From Planctomycetaceae bacterium (GTDB taxonomy: Bacteria > Planctomycetota > Planctomycetia > Pirellulales > Thermoguttaceae): 9,884 bases of DNA. The stretch is from assembly GCA_031259095.1 (NCBI GenBank), contig JAIRLW010000581.1, positions 1 through 9,884 of the forward strand, in the 5' to 3' direction. This document shows positions 1 to 7,151 of this stretch, one piece after another. Position 1 is the first letter of the stretch. Each line of letters begins with the position of its first letter. The translations under genes were made by a program, and so were the position numbers. Below the pieces are notes generated by a model. That model was not told the DNA's origin. It ran no database searches and saw only the letters and a list, made by a program, of their open reading frames with translations.

Positions 1-2
1 TA

Positions 3-92
3 CGTGGTTACATGCCGCGAAAAGACGGCGAATTGATCGCTTGGGCAAAAACAATCTTTCGTAATCTATTACAATATCGGAAGACTGATTGA
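3..92 (+). pseudogene. possible 3' end or remnant of a small gene
   Basis: A frame open from the left edge reads ...RGYMPRKDGELIAWAKTIF... and stops at the TGA at 90-92; an internal ATG lies at 12. The stretch MPRKDGELIAWAK resembles the amino terminus of small uncharacterised proteins (pattern MPxxDxxLxxWxxN) that I associate with planctomycete and related genomes. If so, only the start of the protein is here and it has been cut short after about 26 codons. No ribosome binding site can be judged because the upstream DNA is outside the window. It could equally be a chance open stretch. Confidence 0.22.
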
Positions 93-142
93 CACTAATC
101 TGGTGTGACAACCCCCTAATAAACCCGTCATTGTCAGGTTTT

Positions 143-174
143 GTTCACGAACCCGTTCACTGACGCAGGTTCAC
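143..174. repeat. three GTTCAC direct repeats
   Basis: GTTCAC occurs at 143-148, 155-160 and 169-174, with 12- and 14-bp periods, in a gene-free stretch. The arrangement could be a regulator binding cluster, but no promoter is obvious beside it and chance is possible. Confidence 0.2.
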
Positions 175-201
175 TTCCTGACTCTTCCCGACCAAAAACG
201 C

Positions 202-221
202 CCTGTTTTTAACAGGTTTTT
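202..221 (+). terminator. short terminator-like hairpin
   Basis: CCTGTT (202-207), loop TTT, AACAGG (211-216), then five T. The stem is only 6 bp, so it is a weak candidate for an intrinsic terminator of whatever is transcribed rightward into the window. Confidence 0.35.
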
Positions 222-489
222 AACTAGTTTGGGCGAAGTAAATAAACATAAAAAAAACAACCACGCGCCGTCTGACCGCCTGCCTTGTATTTTCAAGCGC
301 AAGCAGTATTACCTACAAAATGCTGAGACATTAGGGACAAATGAGTCATTAGAGACAAGGGATTCTTTATAAAACTCTGTGATTAGACAATGAATAATCA
401 GAATTTTTTTACAGGGAAGTCTTGAGGTCTTATTGCAAAGTTAAATTTTTGCGATATATTTTATGCCTGTTAATAAATGCTGTTTTGTA
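222..489. other. gene-free upstream region of ilvC
   Basis: No open frame with coding character was found. The only structure I see is a small direct repeat, CATTAGGGACAA (329-340) and CATTAGAGACAA (347-358), with an 18-bp period. It lies about 130 bp upstream of the predicted ilvC promoter and might be an operator pair. No leader-peptide attenuator rich in Leu, Ile or Val codons was recognised. Confidence 0.3.
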
Positions 490-518
490 TTGACCTTCGT
501 CTTTTTTAACGGCATATT
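490..518 (+). promoter_or_regulatory. predicted sigma-70-type promoter of ilvC
   Basis: TTGACC at 490-495 (5 of 6 to the -35 consensus), a 17-bp spacer, and CATATT at 513-518 (4 of 6 to the -10 consensus). Transcription would begin near 525, giving a leader of about 38 nt before the ATG at 563 but only about 11 nt before the ATG at 536. This favours the downstream start. Confidence 0.45.
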
Positions 519-562
519 GTATCGATTTCAATTTCATGGTCAACTTTCTACATCTTTCCACA

Positions 563-1567
563 ATGGCTGCAACAATTTATTACGAAAAAGACGCTGATCT
601 CTCTAAACTCAAGGGCAAAACGATTGCGATTCTCGGTTACGGTTCGCAGGGTCATGCGCACGCCCAAAATCTCCGCGACAGTGGTTGCGAGGTGATCATT
701 GCCGAAGTCAAAGGAACTGCCAACTACGACTTGGCAGTTCGGGACAAATTCAAACCGCTCACGACGGAAGAAGCAGTGAAACGTGCCGATTTGATTGTTC
801 TGACGTTGCCCGATGAACTTCAGGCGGGAATTTTTGAGACACAAATTCGTCCCAATCTTTCTAAAGGAAATCTCATTATTGCCACACACGGTTTCAATGT
901 TCATTATGGTCAGTTTAACATGCCTGAAGGAGTGACGGCGATTCTGATTGCTCCGAAGGGACCTGGTCATCTTGTGCGAAGTGAATTTACCAAAGGCGGA
1001 GGAGTTCCTTGTCTGATTGCTCTTGGCGAAGGAGCAGGTGAAAAAGAACGGAAAATCGGACTGGCTTACGCCAAAGGAATCGGAGGAACACGCGGCGGTG
1101 TTATCGAAACAACTTTTGCCGAAGAAACCGAAACCGATTTATTCGGGGAACAAGCCGTTCTTTGCGGCGGAGTTTCCGCGTTGGTTCAAAAAGCGTTTGA
1201 AGTATTGGTCGAAGCCGGTTATCAACCTGAAATGGCTTATTTTGAATGTATGCATGAACTCAAATTGATTGTGGACCTGTTCTATCAAGGCGGTTTGAAT
1301 TATATGCGGTATAGTGTTTCGAACACGGCAGAGTTTGGCGATTACACCCGTGGTCCCCGAATTATTACCGATGAAACGAAAAATGAAATGAAAAAGATTT
1401 TAACCGAAATTCAAACCGGTGAATTTGCCAAAGAATGGTTGCTTGAAAACAAAGTCGGAGCGCCGAAATTCAAACGGATTCGTGCAATTCAACGGAAACA
1501 TCAACTCGAAGAAGTCGGACGGCGCCTTCGCAAATTGATGTCATGGATTGACGCAAAAGAATTTTAG
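563..1567 (+). CDS. ilvC: ketol-acid reductoisomerase (class I)
   Basis: Acetohydroxyacid isomeroreductase, the second common step of valine, leucine and isoleucine synthesis: a Mg2+-dependent alkyl migration followed by NAD(P)H reduction, in the cytoplasm. The 334 residues match the class I length. The Rossmann motif GYGSQG is at 25-30, THG at 108-110, and the lysine of APKGPGH at 132. The metal ligands are D192 and E196 (DLFGEQ), then E228 and E232 (FECMHE), with S253 in SVSN. I chose the ATG at 563 because MAATIYYEKD is the usual family start; the frame also has an ATG at 536 that would add nine atypical residues. Neither start has a clear Shine-Dalgarno site. The cofactor loop reads AEVKGTANYD (47-56): a glutamate ends beta-2 and the arginine/serine residues usual for NADPH phosphate binding are absent, which suggests NADH use. 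The gene stands alone between its own promoter and terminator, with no other ilv or leu gene in view. Confidence 0.96.
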   Translation: MAATIYYEKDADLSKLKGKTIAILGYGSQGHAHAQNLRDSGCEVIIAEVKGTANYDLAVRDKFKPLTTEEAVKRADLIVLTLPDELQAGIFETQIRPNLSKGNLIIATHGFNVHYGQFNMPEGVTAILIAPKGPGHLVRSEFTKGGGVPCLIALGEGAGEKERKIGLAYAKGIGGTRGGVIETTFAEETETDLFGEQAVLCGGVSALVQKAFEVLVEAGYQPEMAYFECMHELKLIVDLFYQGGLNYMRYSVSNTAEFGDYTRGPRIITDETKNEMKKILTEIQTGEFAKEWLLENKVGAPKFKRIRAIQRKHQLEEVGRRLRKLMSWIDAKEF

Positions 1568-1598
1568 AATTTTGGCACAACATTTCCGAGAAAAAATT

Positions 1599-1634
1599 AA
1601 GTGCGGGGATTTTGACCAACCCCGCACTTTTTTT
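1599..1634 (+). terminator. strong intrinsic terminator of ilvC
   Basis: A perfect 10-bp stem, AAGTGCGGGG (1599-1608) with CCCCGCACTT (1620-1629), an 11-nt loop, and a T run through 1634. It starts 31 bp after the ilvC stop codon, so ilvC is probably monocistronic. Confidence 0.9.
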
Positions 1635-1840
1635 ATTGGAAATCTCTAAAAATCTTTTTAGGAATTTCTAAAAACTTCGACTGAAATCAACCAAAATCGA
1701 TTTTAGCCGAATTGGGTCGATTTCGGTCGATCAAAAAACAAATTTTTAGAAGTTGCCGGAAATGATTTATTCCTATAGTCCCAATCGTTCCTGACGTCCC
1801 AAAAATTTTCTGATTGTTTCGGATTTATGGAATATTCGGT
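1635..1840. other. gene-free region between convergent ilvC and porin genes
   Basis: AT-rich and non-coding. It contains the near-palindrome CTAAAAATCTTTTTAG (1646-1661), the perfect palindrome AAAATCGATTTT (1693-1704), and several TCGAT-like words up to about 1731. No convincing intrinsic terminator for the porin gene on the minus strand was found here. Confidence 0.35.
1770..1800. repeat. two 13-bp direct repeats
   Basis: TTCCTATAGTCCC (1770-1782) and TTCCTGACGTCCC (1788-1800) share 10 of 13 bases with an 18-bp period. Function unknown; possibly the remains of a simple tandem array. Confidence 0.3.
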
Positions 1841-3175
1841 TTAGAACGAAACGACGCCGGTAATACCGCCGGAAAATTGGTCACGGTTTTTGCCGTTGTT
1901 AAACGGTTTATCACCGGTCTTGTTGGCGTTATAGTCGTAACGTATTTCCGGTCGGATACTGATATTGGAATACGGTTTCCAGTTCACGCCGATAGTGTAT
2001 TCGCTCATATCCGTTCCGTAACCGTAAATGTTGTCAAGATTCGCCCATTCCGCGCGAAAACCAATACCCCAACGTTCATTAAACTGATAGGTCAGATAAT
2101 TCGCAATACCGTACGAATACACATGGCTATTGTCTTCTCTGGTTTTGGTATCGTTGTAATTCCATTGGAGCGAGTAATTCCATTTGTCTGAAATATTGTA
2201 ACTTGCCGCAGCCGTATGAAAATAAACATTCGTACCGCTGAGACCGTACCGATCAACATCGTTGAGATCAGGATAAGCCCCATAACCGTTGCGATTATAC
2301 ATTACCGCATACGAGAGATTCAGTTTATTGGTGAGTTGATAGGAAATGGTTCCGATAAAACCGTGATCCTCGTAAGCGTTTTCAATACTGGAGTCGGCGC
2401 CGGTTGTGTAAGCGGCGCCCAATGACCATTTGCTGCCGTCGGGGGTGTATTGGAAAAAAACGCCCGAATGAGAATACGGTTCCAATAGGAAAATGTACGA
2501 ATGACTGAAAAAGAAAAAGTCGGGAGCGCGAAGTGATTCAAAACCGAGAATTGTTTCAAATTTACCCAGTTTGACGGAAAGATCGCCGTAAGCAAGTTGA
2601 GCGTACAGTTGCGGAATGGCGGTGTAATAATCGCCGTCCTGCCAACCATAATCAAATTTTGCGTCTCCCCAACTTTGAGCAATCCACGCTTCGGGACCGA
2701 AATATCCTTCGGCGGCAAAACCCCAGTCAAGACCATGTTGACCGTTGGCTTCCTTTTTAACGCCAAGCCAAACCTGATTCACCAGAAAATCCGTCGATTG
2801 AACGGTGGAATACAAATTTCCGTTACCGGAATTTCCCAATTGCGTAACATCTCGTCCTTTGAAATTAGTCTCTTTAGTTCGCGTAACACTATTTCCGCGA
2901 CTGTTGGCATAAACTCCTGCCTGAAGCCAACCGTACACGTCAATACTGTCGAAAAGCGATTGGCGGTTACGTTTATGCTTAAACGGACGAAACGTGTCCC
3001 ATGAATCGCAGGCAACCGCCTCGCAAGGATCGGAAATCTGTTCATCAACGGGTTCACAGGGAGCGCACGCCTCCCGACCAAGATAAATGGGATTGTTTTC
3101 CGTATGAGCAAAAACTCCCTCACAATAAGAAAACAAAACCAGAAACAACGAAAATACGAAAAATTTTTTCATCAT
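1841..3175 (-). CDS. outer-membrane beta-barrel porin, BBP2/OmpL-like
   Basis: A 444-residue exported protein. The signal peptide runs to about A23 (cleavage FA/HT). A linker at about 24-75 holds four cysteines (37, 40, 51, 56), which could form disulfides. The barrel starts near DVYGWLQAGVYANSRG (79-94) and shows alternating aromatic strands to a terminal phenylalanine (VVSF), the usual last-strand signal for outer-membrane assembly. Segments such as AIPQLYAQLAYGDLSVKLGKF (187-207) followed by PDFFFFSHSY (218-227) and a later HSGVFFQY are what I recognise as the planctomycete BBP2 (formerly DUF1597) family. Expected role: channel or structural protein of the outer membrane; the substrate is unknown. 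Two ATGs sit side by side (3173-3175 and 3170-3172), each served by one of two duplicated AAGGAG sites. The gene is divergent from the nuclease gene at 3737 and convergent with ilvC. Confidence 0.88.
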   Translation of the reverse strand: MMKKFFVFSLFLVLFSYCEGVFAHTENNPIYLGREACAPCEPVDEQISDPCEAVACDSWDTFRPFKHKRNRQSLFDSIDVYGWLQAGVYANSRGNSVTRTKETNFKGRDVTQLGNSGNGNLYSTVQSTDFLVNQVWLGVKKEANGQHGLDWGFAAEGYFGPEAWIAQSWGDAKFDYGWQDGDYYTAIPQLYAQLAYGDLSVKLGKFETILGFESLRAPDFFFFSHSYIFLLEPYSHSGVFFQYTPDGSKWSLGAAYTTGADSSIENAYEDHGFIGTISYQLTNKLNLSYAVMYNRNGYGAYPDLNDVDRYGLSGTNVYFHTAAASYNISDKWNYSLQWNYNDTKTREDNSHVYSYGIANYLTYQFNERWGIGFRAEWANLDNIYGYGTDMSEYTIGVNWKPYSNISIRPEIRYDYNANKTGDKPFNNGKNRDQFSGGITGVVSF

Positions 3176-3193
3176 TACTCCTTATTACTCCTT
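3174..3193 (-). promoter_or_regulatory. tandemly duplicated Shine-Dalgarno site of the porin gene
   Basis: On the minus strand the 10-bp unit AAGGAGTAAT is repeated exactly twice, head to tail, next to two consecutive ATG codons. The inner AAGGAG (3178-3183) is 5 nt from the second ATG, a normal spacing, and only 2 nt from the first. The outer AAGGAG (3188-3193) is 12 nt from the first ATG. Confidence 0.75.
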
Positions 3194-3542
3194 TTTCGCA
3201 AGGTTGAAAAACAAAAATGAAGGAGACAAAGAACTTATCGGTATTTTTTCTATGAAAACTTAATTATCTTAACCGGTCAATGAATTGAAGGAAATTTTTT
3301 TTGTAAGATATTGACAATAAACAAGTTATGGCTTGTACAAAAGGGATATTTTCACTCCAATTCATTAATATTTTAACGATATTTTAATTTTGATGATCGG
3401 AAAATTCCTCAATTTCAGGTTAAAATATCAAGAATACATAAATTACGAAAATTTCTTATTAGCCGTTTGAATCAATATATTCTCAATATTCCGAAAGTTC
3501 CTATTTTGTAACTATTCTTATTGATTATTATTTCAAAGGATT

Positions 3543-3558
3543 CCGTCATATTTGACGG
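3543..3558. repeat. hairpin CCGTCATATTTGACGG
   Basis: A perfect 6-bp inverted repeat around the tetraloop TATT. It has the same architecture as the hairpin at 9278-9293, with one stem pair swapped (C-G for G-C). Confidence 0.6.
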
Positions 3559-3565
3559 TTGCGAA

Positions 3566-3601
3566 CCGTGATATTTCAAGGCTGCCCATGAAATATTACG
3601 G
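3566..3601. repeat. 13-bp inverted repeat beginning CCGTGATATTTCA
   Basis: Arms CCGTGATATTTCA (3566-3578) and TGAAATATTACGG (3589-3601) pair over 13 bp with one G-T, around a 10-nt loop. The left arm is identical to 9278-9290. No T run follows, so it is not a classical terminator. Confidence 0.6.
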
Positions 3602-3736
3602 CTTGTAAATCAATTCGGTAGAAAATTAACGTAATGATTCAGTCTCTACAAAAGAACAGTTTTTAACCGTGAAAAGTATAATAAAAATAGATCGCGGTCT
3701 CTTGAAAATGTTCCTATCTGGAGTAAGATAAAAAGT

Positions 3737-4777
3737 ATGAAAAAATTATTTCCTCAATCGGTTAAAAAAACACTGCCAAAAGAAAACACAACCGTCAATA
3801 TTCATGACGAGTTTGTCCGTGCGGTGTTCGCCAATCTCGAACTCGTCATTGAGTTCCTGAAACTTTATGTCGAAAAAACTCGTGAAGGTCGTAAGTTATT
3901 AAAATTACTAGACCTAAAACGAATCAGATTGGAACCAACACAGTTTTTCGGTCCCGAAGGACGGCAACGAATCGCCGATTTAATCTTTTGGATTCCGCTA
4001 AAACATGGAAAAGGTCTCGCCGGTGTCGTGTTCGTTTTTGAGCATAAAAGCGAATGGAAACGCTCTTGGCCCTTTCAATTACTCAAATACTTAGCGGCAA
4101 TCTGGAACAAGTTTTTCTCCGAAGCAAAAAATCCGGAAAGTCCCAACTTTATGTTGCCGGCGCCGTTGCTGATTATCCTTCACAATGGTTCAAAACCAAT
4201 CATTAACAAACCAATGTTGGATAAATACATTGCCAAAGTGGTTGGAACAAAACGGTTTATTCCGAAATTTGATTATATTATGGTTGATTTATCGGTGTTG
4301 ACTCCCGATGAATTTGGTACGGCGCCGTTGTTGCGGGTGATTCTCGAACTGCTCAAACGCGCCGCCGACGGAACTCTTTACGATGTTCGCAAACAAATCT
4401 TGGAACCATTGGCGGTAATTCGGGATGATGAGAAAACCCGATATTGGATCCAACAGATTTTGCGGTACATGGATAAAGCGATCAAAAGTAAGAAAAAAGA
4501 ACTAACACCGGAATCAATTGACGAAGTTATTAAACCCGTTTACAAAGAAAGGAGTACGGAAATGTCCTTAACTTTTTTAGAAAAACTCGAAGCGAGAGGT
4601 GAAGCCAGAGGCAAACAAGACATGGTTTTAGCGGCTTTGCGGGCAAAATTTAAAAAATTTCCCAAACACATTGAAACAGCAATCCGTCAAATGTCAGACC
4701 CGATTGCTTTAGAGTCGTTAATATACGATGTATTTGCGAGTCAAACCTTAGATGAATTTGCTAAGGCTTTGGAGTAA
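3737..4777 (+). CDS. Rpn/YhgA-like PD-(D/E)XK family nuclease (putative transposase family)
   Basis: A 346-residue protein of the Rpn family (recombination-promoting nuclease, formerly annotated as a putative transposase). Family members are DNA endonucleases; those studied in E. coli promote RecA-independent recombination. The nuclease core is visible: HDEFVRAVFAN at 23-33, the acidic residue D81 in IADLIFWIPL, E102-x-K104 in VFEHKSEW, and Q114 in FQLLKY, matching D...ExK...Q. A helical middle follows, then a basic tail with ARGEARGK (286-293) and the conserved-looking end SDPIALESL...QTLDEFAKAL. All core residues are present, so it may be active. GGAG at 3720-3723 is a rather distant ribosome site. 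A second, decayed copy of the codons for VYKERSTEMSLTFL lies just after the gene at 4789-4829. The 57-bp gap to clpB makes co-transcription possible. Confidence 0.82.
   Translation: MKKLFPQSVKKTLPKENTTVNIHDEFVRAVFANLELVIEFLKLYVEKTREGRKLLKLLDLKRIRLEPTQFFGPEGRQRIADLIFWIPLKHGKGLAGVVFVFEHKSEWKRSWPFQLLKYLAAIWNKFFSEAKNPESPNFMLPAPLLIILHNGSKPIINKPMLDKYIAKVVGTKRFIPKFDYIMVDLSVLTPDEFGTAPLLRVILELLKRAADGTLYDVRKQILEPLAVIRDDEKTRYWIQQILRYMDKAIKSKKKELTPESIDEVIKPVYKERSTEMSLTFLEKLEARGEARGKQDMVLAALRAKFKKFPKHIETAIRQMSDPIALESLIYDVFASQTLDEFAKALE
4538..4578 (+). repeat. direct repeat, copy inside the Rpn-like gene
   Basis: 41 bp matching 4789-4829 at 35 positions. Here it encodes VYKERSTEMSLTF. Confidence 0.7.
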
Positions 4778-4788
4778 ATTTGCAATTT

Positions 4789-4829
4789 GTTTACAAAGAA
4801 TGGATTACTAAAATTCCCTTAACTTTTTT
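4789..4829 (+). repeat. direct repeat, non-coding copy between the Rpn-like gene and clpB
   Basis: Pairs with 4538-4578 (35 of 41 identical). The same frame still reads [14 protein letters not shown], which makes it look like the tail remnant of a second Rpn-family gene. It ends 5 bp before the clpB start codon. Confidence 0.65.
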
Positions 4830-4834
4830 GCGCT

Positions 4835-6439
4835 ATGCCGTTTTCTTACGAAAAACTTACGACGAAATCTCAGGAGGCGTTATCGGCTGCTCAGGAATCT
4901 GCGATTAAATCGGGGCATCCTGAATTAACGCCGTTACATTTGTTCGACGCTCTTCTCAATGAAAAGGATGGCAATGTTCGTCCCATTCTTGAAGCGGTTG
5001 GTTGTCGTCTTGCTCAACTCGATAAAATGGTCGATGCTGAGTTGCGTCAATTGCCTAAAATATCCGGCGGCGGCACTGCTCCTCAACCAAGCGGAGAATT
5101 TCAGCGTGTTCTCTTTACTGCCGGGGAAGAAGCCGAAACGATGAAAGATGATTACATCTCTACCGAACATCTTTTGTTGGCTCTGGAAAAAATTCCTTCC
5201 AAAGTGAAAAACGTACTTAAACTCAACGCTTTGGGACGTGATGAATTACTGCAAGGTATTAAAACAATACGCGGCAGCGCCAAAGTGTCTGATGCGGATC
5301 CTGAATCGAAACTTCAGGCGTTGGCGCGATATGGTATTGATTTGGTCGAACGCGCCAAAAAAGGGAAACTCGATCCGGTAATCGGACGCGATGCTGAAAT
5401 CCGCCGTGTTATTCAGGTATTGTCGCGTCGTACAAAAAATAATCCTGTTTTGATTGGCGAACCCGGCGTTGGTAAAACCGCTATTGCTGAAGGTTTAGCG
5501 TTGCGAATTGTGGACGGCGATGTGCCGGAATCACTTAAAAATAAACGCGTTATTGGTCTTGATATGGGTTCGCTTGTTGCCGGAACGAAATTTCGCGGCG
5601 AATTTGAAGAACGTTTGAAAGCGGTTTTGCGTGAAGTCGATGAAGCCGCCGGTCAAATTATTCTGTTTATTGACGAGTTACACACGTTGGTTGGAGCGGG
5701 TCGTGCCGAAGGCGGAAGCGATGCCGCTAATTTACTCAAACCGGCGTTGTCGCGTGGCGAGTTACGGTGTATTGGAGCAACAACGTTGGATGAATACCGC
5801 AAATACATTGAAAAAGACGCTGCTTTGGAACGCCGTTTCCAACCGGTTTTTGTTGACGAGCCGAGTGTTGAAGACACGATAGCGATTTTGCGCGGTTTGA
5901 AACCCCGTTATGAAGCGCATCACAAGGGAGTTAAGATTACGGATTCTGCGTTGGTAGCGGCTGCTGAAATGTCTCATCGTTATATTGCCGACCGTTTTTT
6001 GCCGGACAAAGCGATTGATTTGATGGACGAAGCGATGTCACGGTTGGCGATGGAACTTGAAAGTGTGCCGACGGAGATTGACACGGTGCAACGGCGTTTG
6101 GTGCAACTCGAACTGGCGGCGCGTCAACTTGCCGACGAAAACGAACCGCACGCTCAGGAACGGTTACGCGATATTGAAAGGGAAATTGCCCGCTGTAAGG
6201 AGGAACTTGCCGAACTCCGAACTCAATGGGAAAAAGAAAAAAACGGCGCTTTTGATATTCATCAACTCCGCAGTCGTTTAGCCGAGATTCAATTGGAGTA
6301 CAAAAATCTTGAAACTCACATCAACACCGAACAATCACAAGGAAGATTAGTTGATGAATCGCAGTTTCAAAAATTGTTTGAATTAGACCAAAAGCGAAAG
6401 GCTCTTGAAAAACAAGTCGAAGAAGCCGAACAATCGTAG
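4835..6439 (+). CDS. clpB: ClpB-like disaggregase lacking the second ATPase domain
   Basis: Full-length ClpB, a Hsp104-type AAA+ disaggregase working with DnaK, has about 860 residues; this frame has 534. The Clp N domain is at about 1-145. The first AAA+ domain has Walker A GEPGVGKT (208-215), pore loop [11 protein letters not shown] (250-260; phenylalanine where tyrosine is usual), Walker B ILFIDE (276-281), sensor GATT (314-317) and arginine-finger region LERRFQPV (331-338). The coiled-coil middle domain begins near 410 and runs to the end, [10 protein letters not shown]. The stop falls just where the second ATPase domain (usually beginning like LLREEVTEEDIAEVV) should start. No trace of that domain appears in any frame downstream; the next gene's leader starts at once. 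The rest of the frame is intact. No Shine-Dalgarno site precedes the ATG. It may be half of a split ClpB, a partner subunit, or a recent truncation. Confidence 0.88.
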   Translation: MPFSYEKLTTKSQEALSAAQESAIKSGHPELTPLHLFDALLNEKDGNVRPILEAVGCRLAQLDKMVDAELRQLPKISGGGTAPQPSGEFQRVLFTAGEEAETMKDDYISTEHLLLALEKIPSKVKNVLKLNALGRDELLQGIKTIRGSAKVSDADPESKLQALARYGIDLVERAKKGKLDPVIGRDAEIRRVIQVLSRRTKNNPVLIGEPGVGKTAIAEGLALRIVDGDVPESLKNKRVIGLDMGSLVAGTKFRGEFEERLKAVLREVDEAAGQIILFIDELHTLVGAGRAEGGSDAANLLKPALSRGELRCIGATTLDEYRKYIEKDAALERRFQPVFVDEPSVEDTIAILRGLKPRYEAHHKGVKITDSALVAAAEMSHRYIADRFLPDKAIDLMDEAMSRLAMELESVPTEIDTVQRRLVQLELAARQLADENEPHAQERLRDIEREIARCKEELAELRTQWEKEKNGAFDIHQLRSRLAEIQLEYKNLETHINTEQSQGRLVDESQFQKLFELDQKRKALEKQVEEAEQS

Positions 6440-6442
6440 TAA

Positions 6443-6465
6443 CGGCTTATTTTATTTTATAACCG
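6443..6465 (+). other. weak hairpin after clpB
   Basis: CGGCTTA (6443-6449) can pair with TAACCG (6460-6465) with a bulged C. No T run follows, so termination here is doubtful and the next gene may be read through from clpB. Confidence 0.2.
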
Positions 6466-6487
6466 CAAAAAATCAAAGAGGTAATTT

Positions 6488-6931
6488 ATGTACAAATTGA
6501 TTGTGCTGATATGTTTTGGTTTTGTTGACATGCTTTCCGCCGCCGAGCCGATTGATTTTTTTGGTGTGAAACCGTCACGGAGTGAGAAATCCGGCAACAC
6601 CACGCGGTACTATCATTCCAACGGTTCCCTGATGGGACGAGCCGAAACCAGTGGAAAAACAACCCATTATTACAAAGCCAACGGCGCTTCAGCCGGACGA
6701 AGTGATCAAGTCGGCAGTACCACACAATTTTATCATTCCAATGGTTCTTATGCCGGAAAAACAGTTGTCAAAGGACGTACAACCCAAAGGTATTACGCCA
6801 ACGGAAAATCCGCAGGTCGAAGTGAAACAACCGCTTCCGGCGTTACACAATATTACAAAGCTAATGGTTCCAGCGCCGGACGCAAAGAAGATCGCGGTTC
6901 AACCAGCCGATATTACTATTACAATCCGTAA
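6488..6931 (+). CDS. secreted protein of 20-residue YYxxNG repeats
   Basis: A 147-residue exported protein that I do not recognise as a named family. A short signal peptide (MYKLIVLICFGFVDMLSA, probably cut before AEP) is followed by tandem repeats of exactly 20 residues at 31-50, 51-70, 71-90 and 91-110. A 21-residue unit follows at 111-131, then a partial one ending in RYYYYNP. The consensus is close to RSExxGxTTxYYxxNGSxAG. The spacing of tyrosine pairs and NG turns recalls MORN_2/YwqK-type beta-hairpin repeats, but that is only a resemblance. The mature protein is rich in Ser, Thr, Gly, Tyr, Lys and Arg and would be basic. GAGG at 6478-6481 lies 6 nt before the ATG, a good ribosome site. 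It follows the truncated clpB by 48 bp on the same strand and is convergent with the lipoprotein gene across the inverted-repeat element. Confidence 0.75.
   Translation: MYKLIVLICFGFVDMLSAAEPIDFFGVKPSRSEKSGNTTRYYHSNGSLMGRAETSGKTTHYYKANGASAGRSDQVGSTTQFYHSNGSYAGKTVVKGRTTQRYYANGKSAGRSETTASGVTQYYKANGSSAGRKEDRGSTSRYYYYNP
6578..6922 (+). repeat. 60-bp coding tandem repeats
   Basis: About 5.7 units coding for the YYxxNG repeat protein. The repeats have diverged at the DNA level, which argues against very recent slippage expansion. The fifth unit carries one extra codon. Confidence 0.75.
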
Positions 6932-7072
6932 CCGCCGATAACGAAACTTTGAACGGTAACAAATTGGTCTTTTGTAATCTATCAGCGGAATTTTCCAAAA
7001 CGTCTTTTAACAGTTTCCGCAAACCTTATTTTCAACCTAATTTTTTCCTAACGATTGTTTAAAATAACCTCA

Positions 7073-7100
7073 GTAGAGACGCAATGTCTTGCGTCTCTAC
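7073..7100. repeat. 12-bp perfect hairpin in element copy 1
   Basis: GTAGAGACGCAA, loop TGTC, TTGCGTCTCTAC. Copy 2 has the same stem with loop TGCC (9670-9697). Similar GTAGAGACGC palindromes occur as interspersed repeats in other bacteria, from general knowledge. Confidence 0.85.
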
Positions 7101-7101
7101 A

Positions 7102-7151
7102 AACCTTATTACCTCATTAAAAACGTAAACAAATAATGAGGTAATGAGGTT
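7102..7151. repeat. 18-bp hairpin in element copy 1
   Basis: AACCTTATTACCTCATTA (7102-7119) pairs with TAATGAGGTAATGAGGTT (7134-7151): 17 Watson-Crick pairs plus one T-G, with a 14-nt loop. The inner half of the stem shows a compensatory change relative to copy 2. Confidence 0.8.

Larger units (their letters stand above)
3194..3736. other. divergent intergenic region with operator-like repeats
   Basis: About 540 bp without coding character, between the divergent porin and nuclease genes. It holds the inverted repeat ACAAG-6-CTTGT (3321-3336) next to TTGACA (3311-3316), the two hairpins at 3543-3601 listed separately, and TATAAT at 3677-3682, a perfect -10 hexamer 55 bp before the nuclease start but with no good -35. 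A GGAG at 3720-3723 lies 13 nt before that start. No clear minus-strand promoter for the porin was found. Confidence 0.4.

Noticed and set aside
61..69. GTAATCTAT near the left edge as an end of the inverted-repeat element
   Set aside because: Only nine to ten bases match and the diagnostic CAGCGGAAT part is absent.
1707..1726. CCGAA-10-TTCGG hairpin as a terminator between ilvC and the porin
   Set aside because: The stem is only 5 bp and no T run follows on either strand; ilvC already has a strong terminator.
2216..3004. Long plus-strand and alternate minus-strand open frames inside the porin gene
   Set aside because: They are frames opposite or offset to a gene with a signal peptide, ribosome site and barrel pattern, and their translations have no protein-like features.
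3543..4829. The Rpn-like gene as a complete insertion sequence with terminal inverted repeats
   Set aside because: The hairpins upstream have no matching inverted partner downstream of the gene, and no target duplication was found.
6974..7151. A CRISPR array in the repeat-rich stretch
   Set aside because: The repeats are inverted hairpin arms of differing length, not regularly spaced direct repeats with unique spacers.
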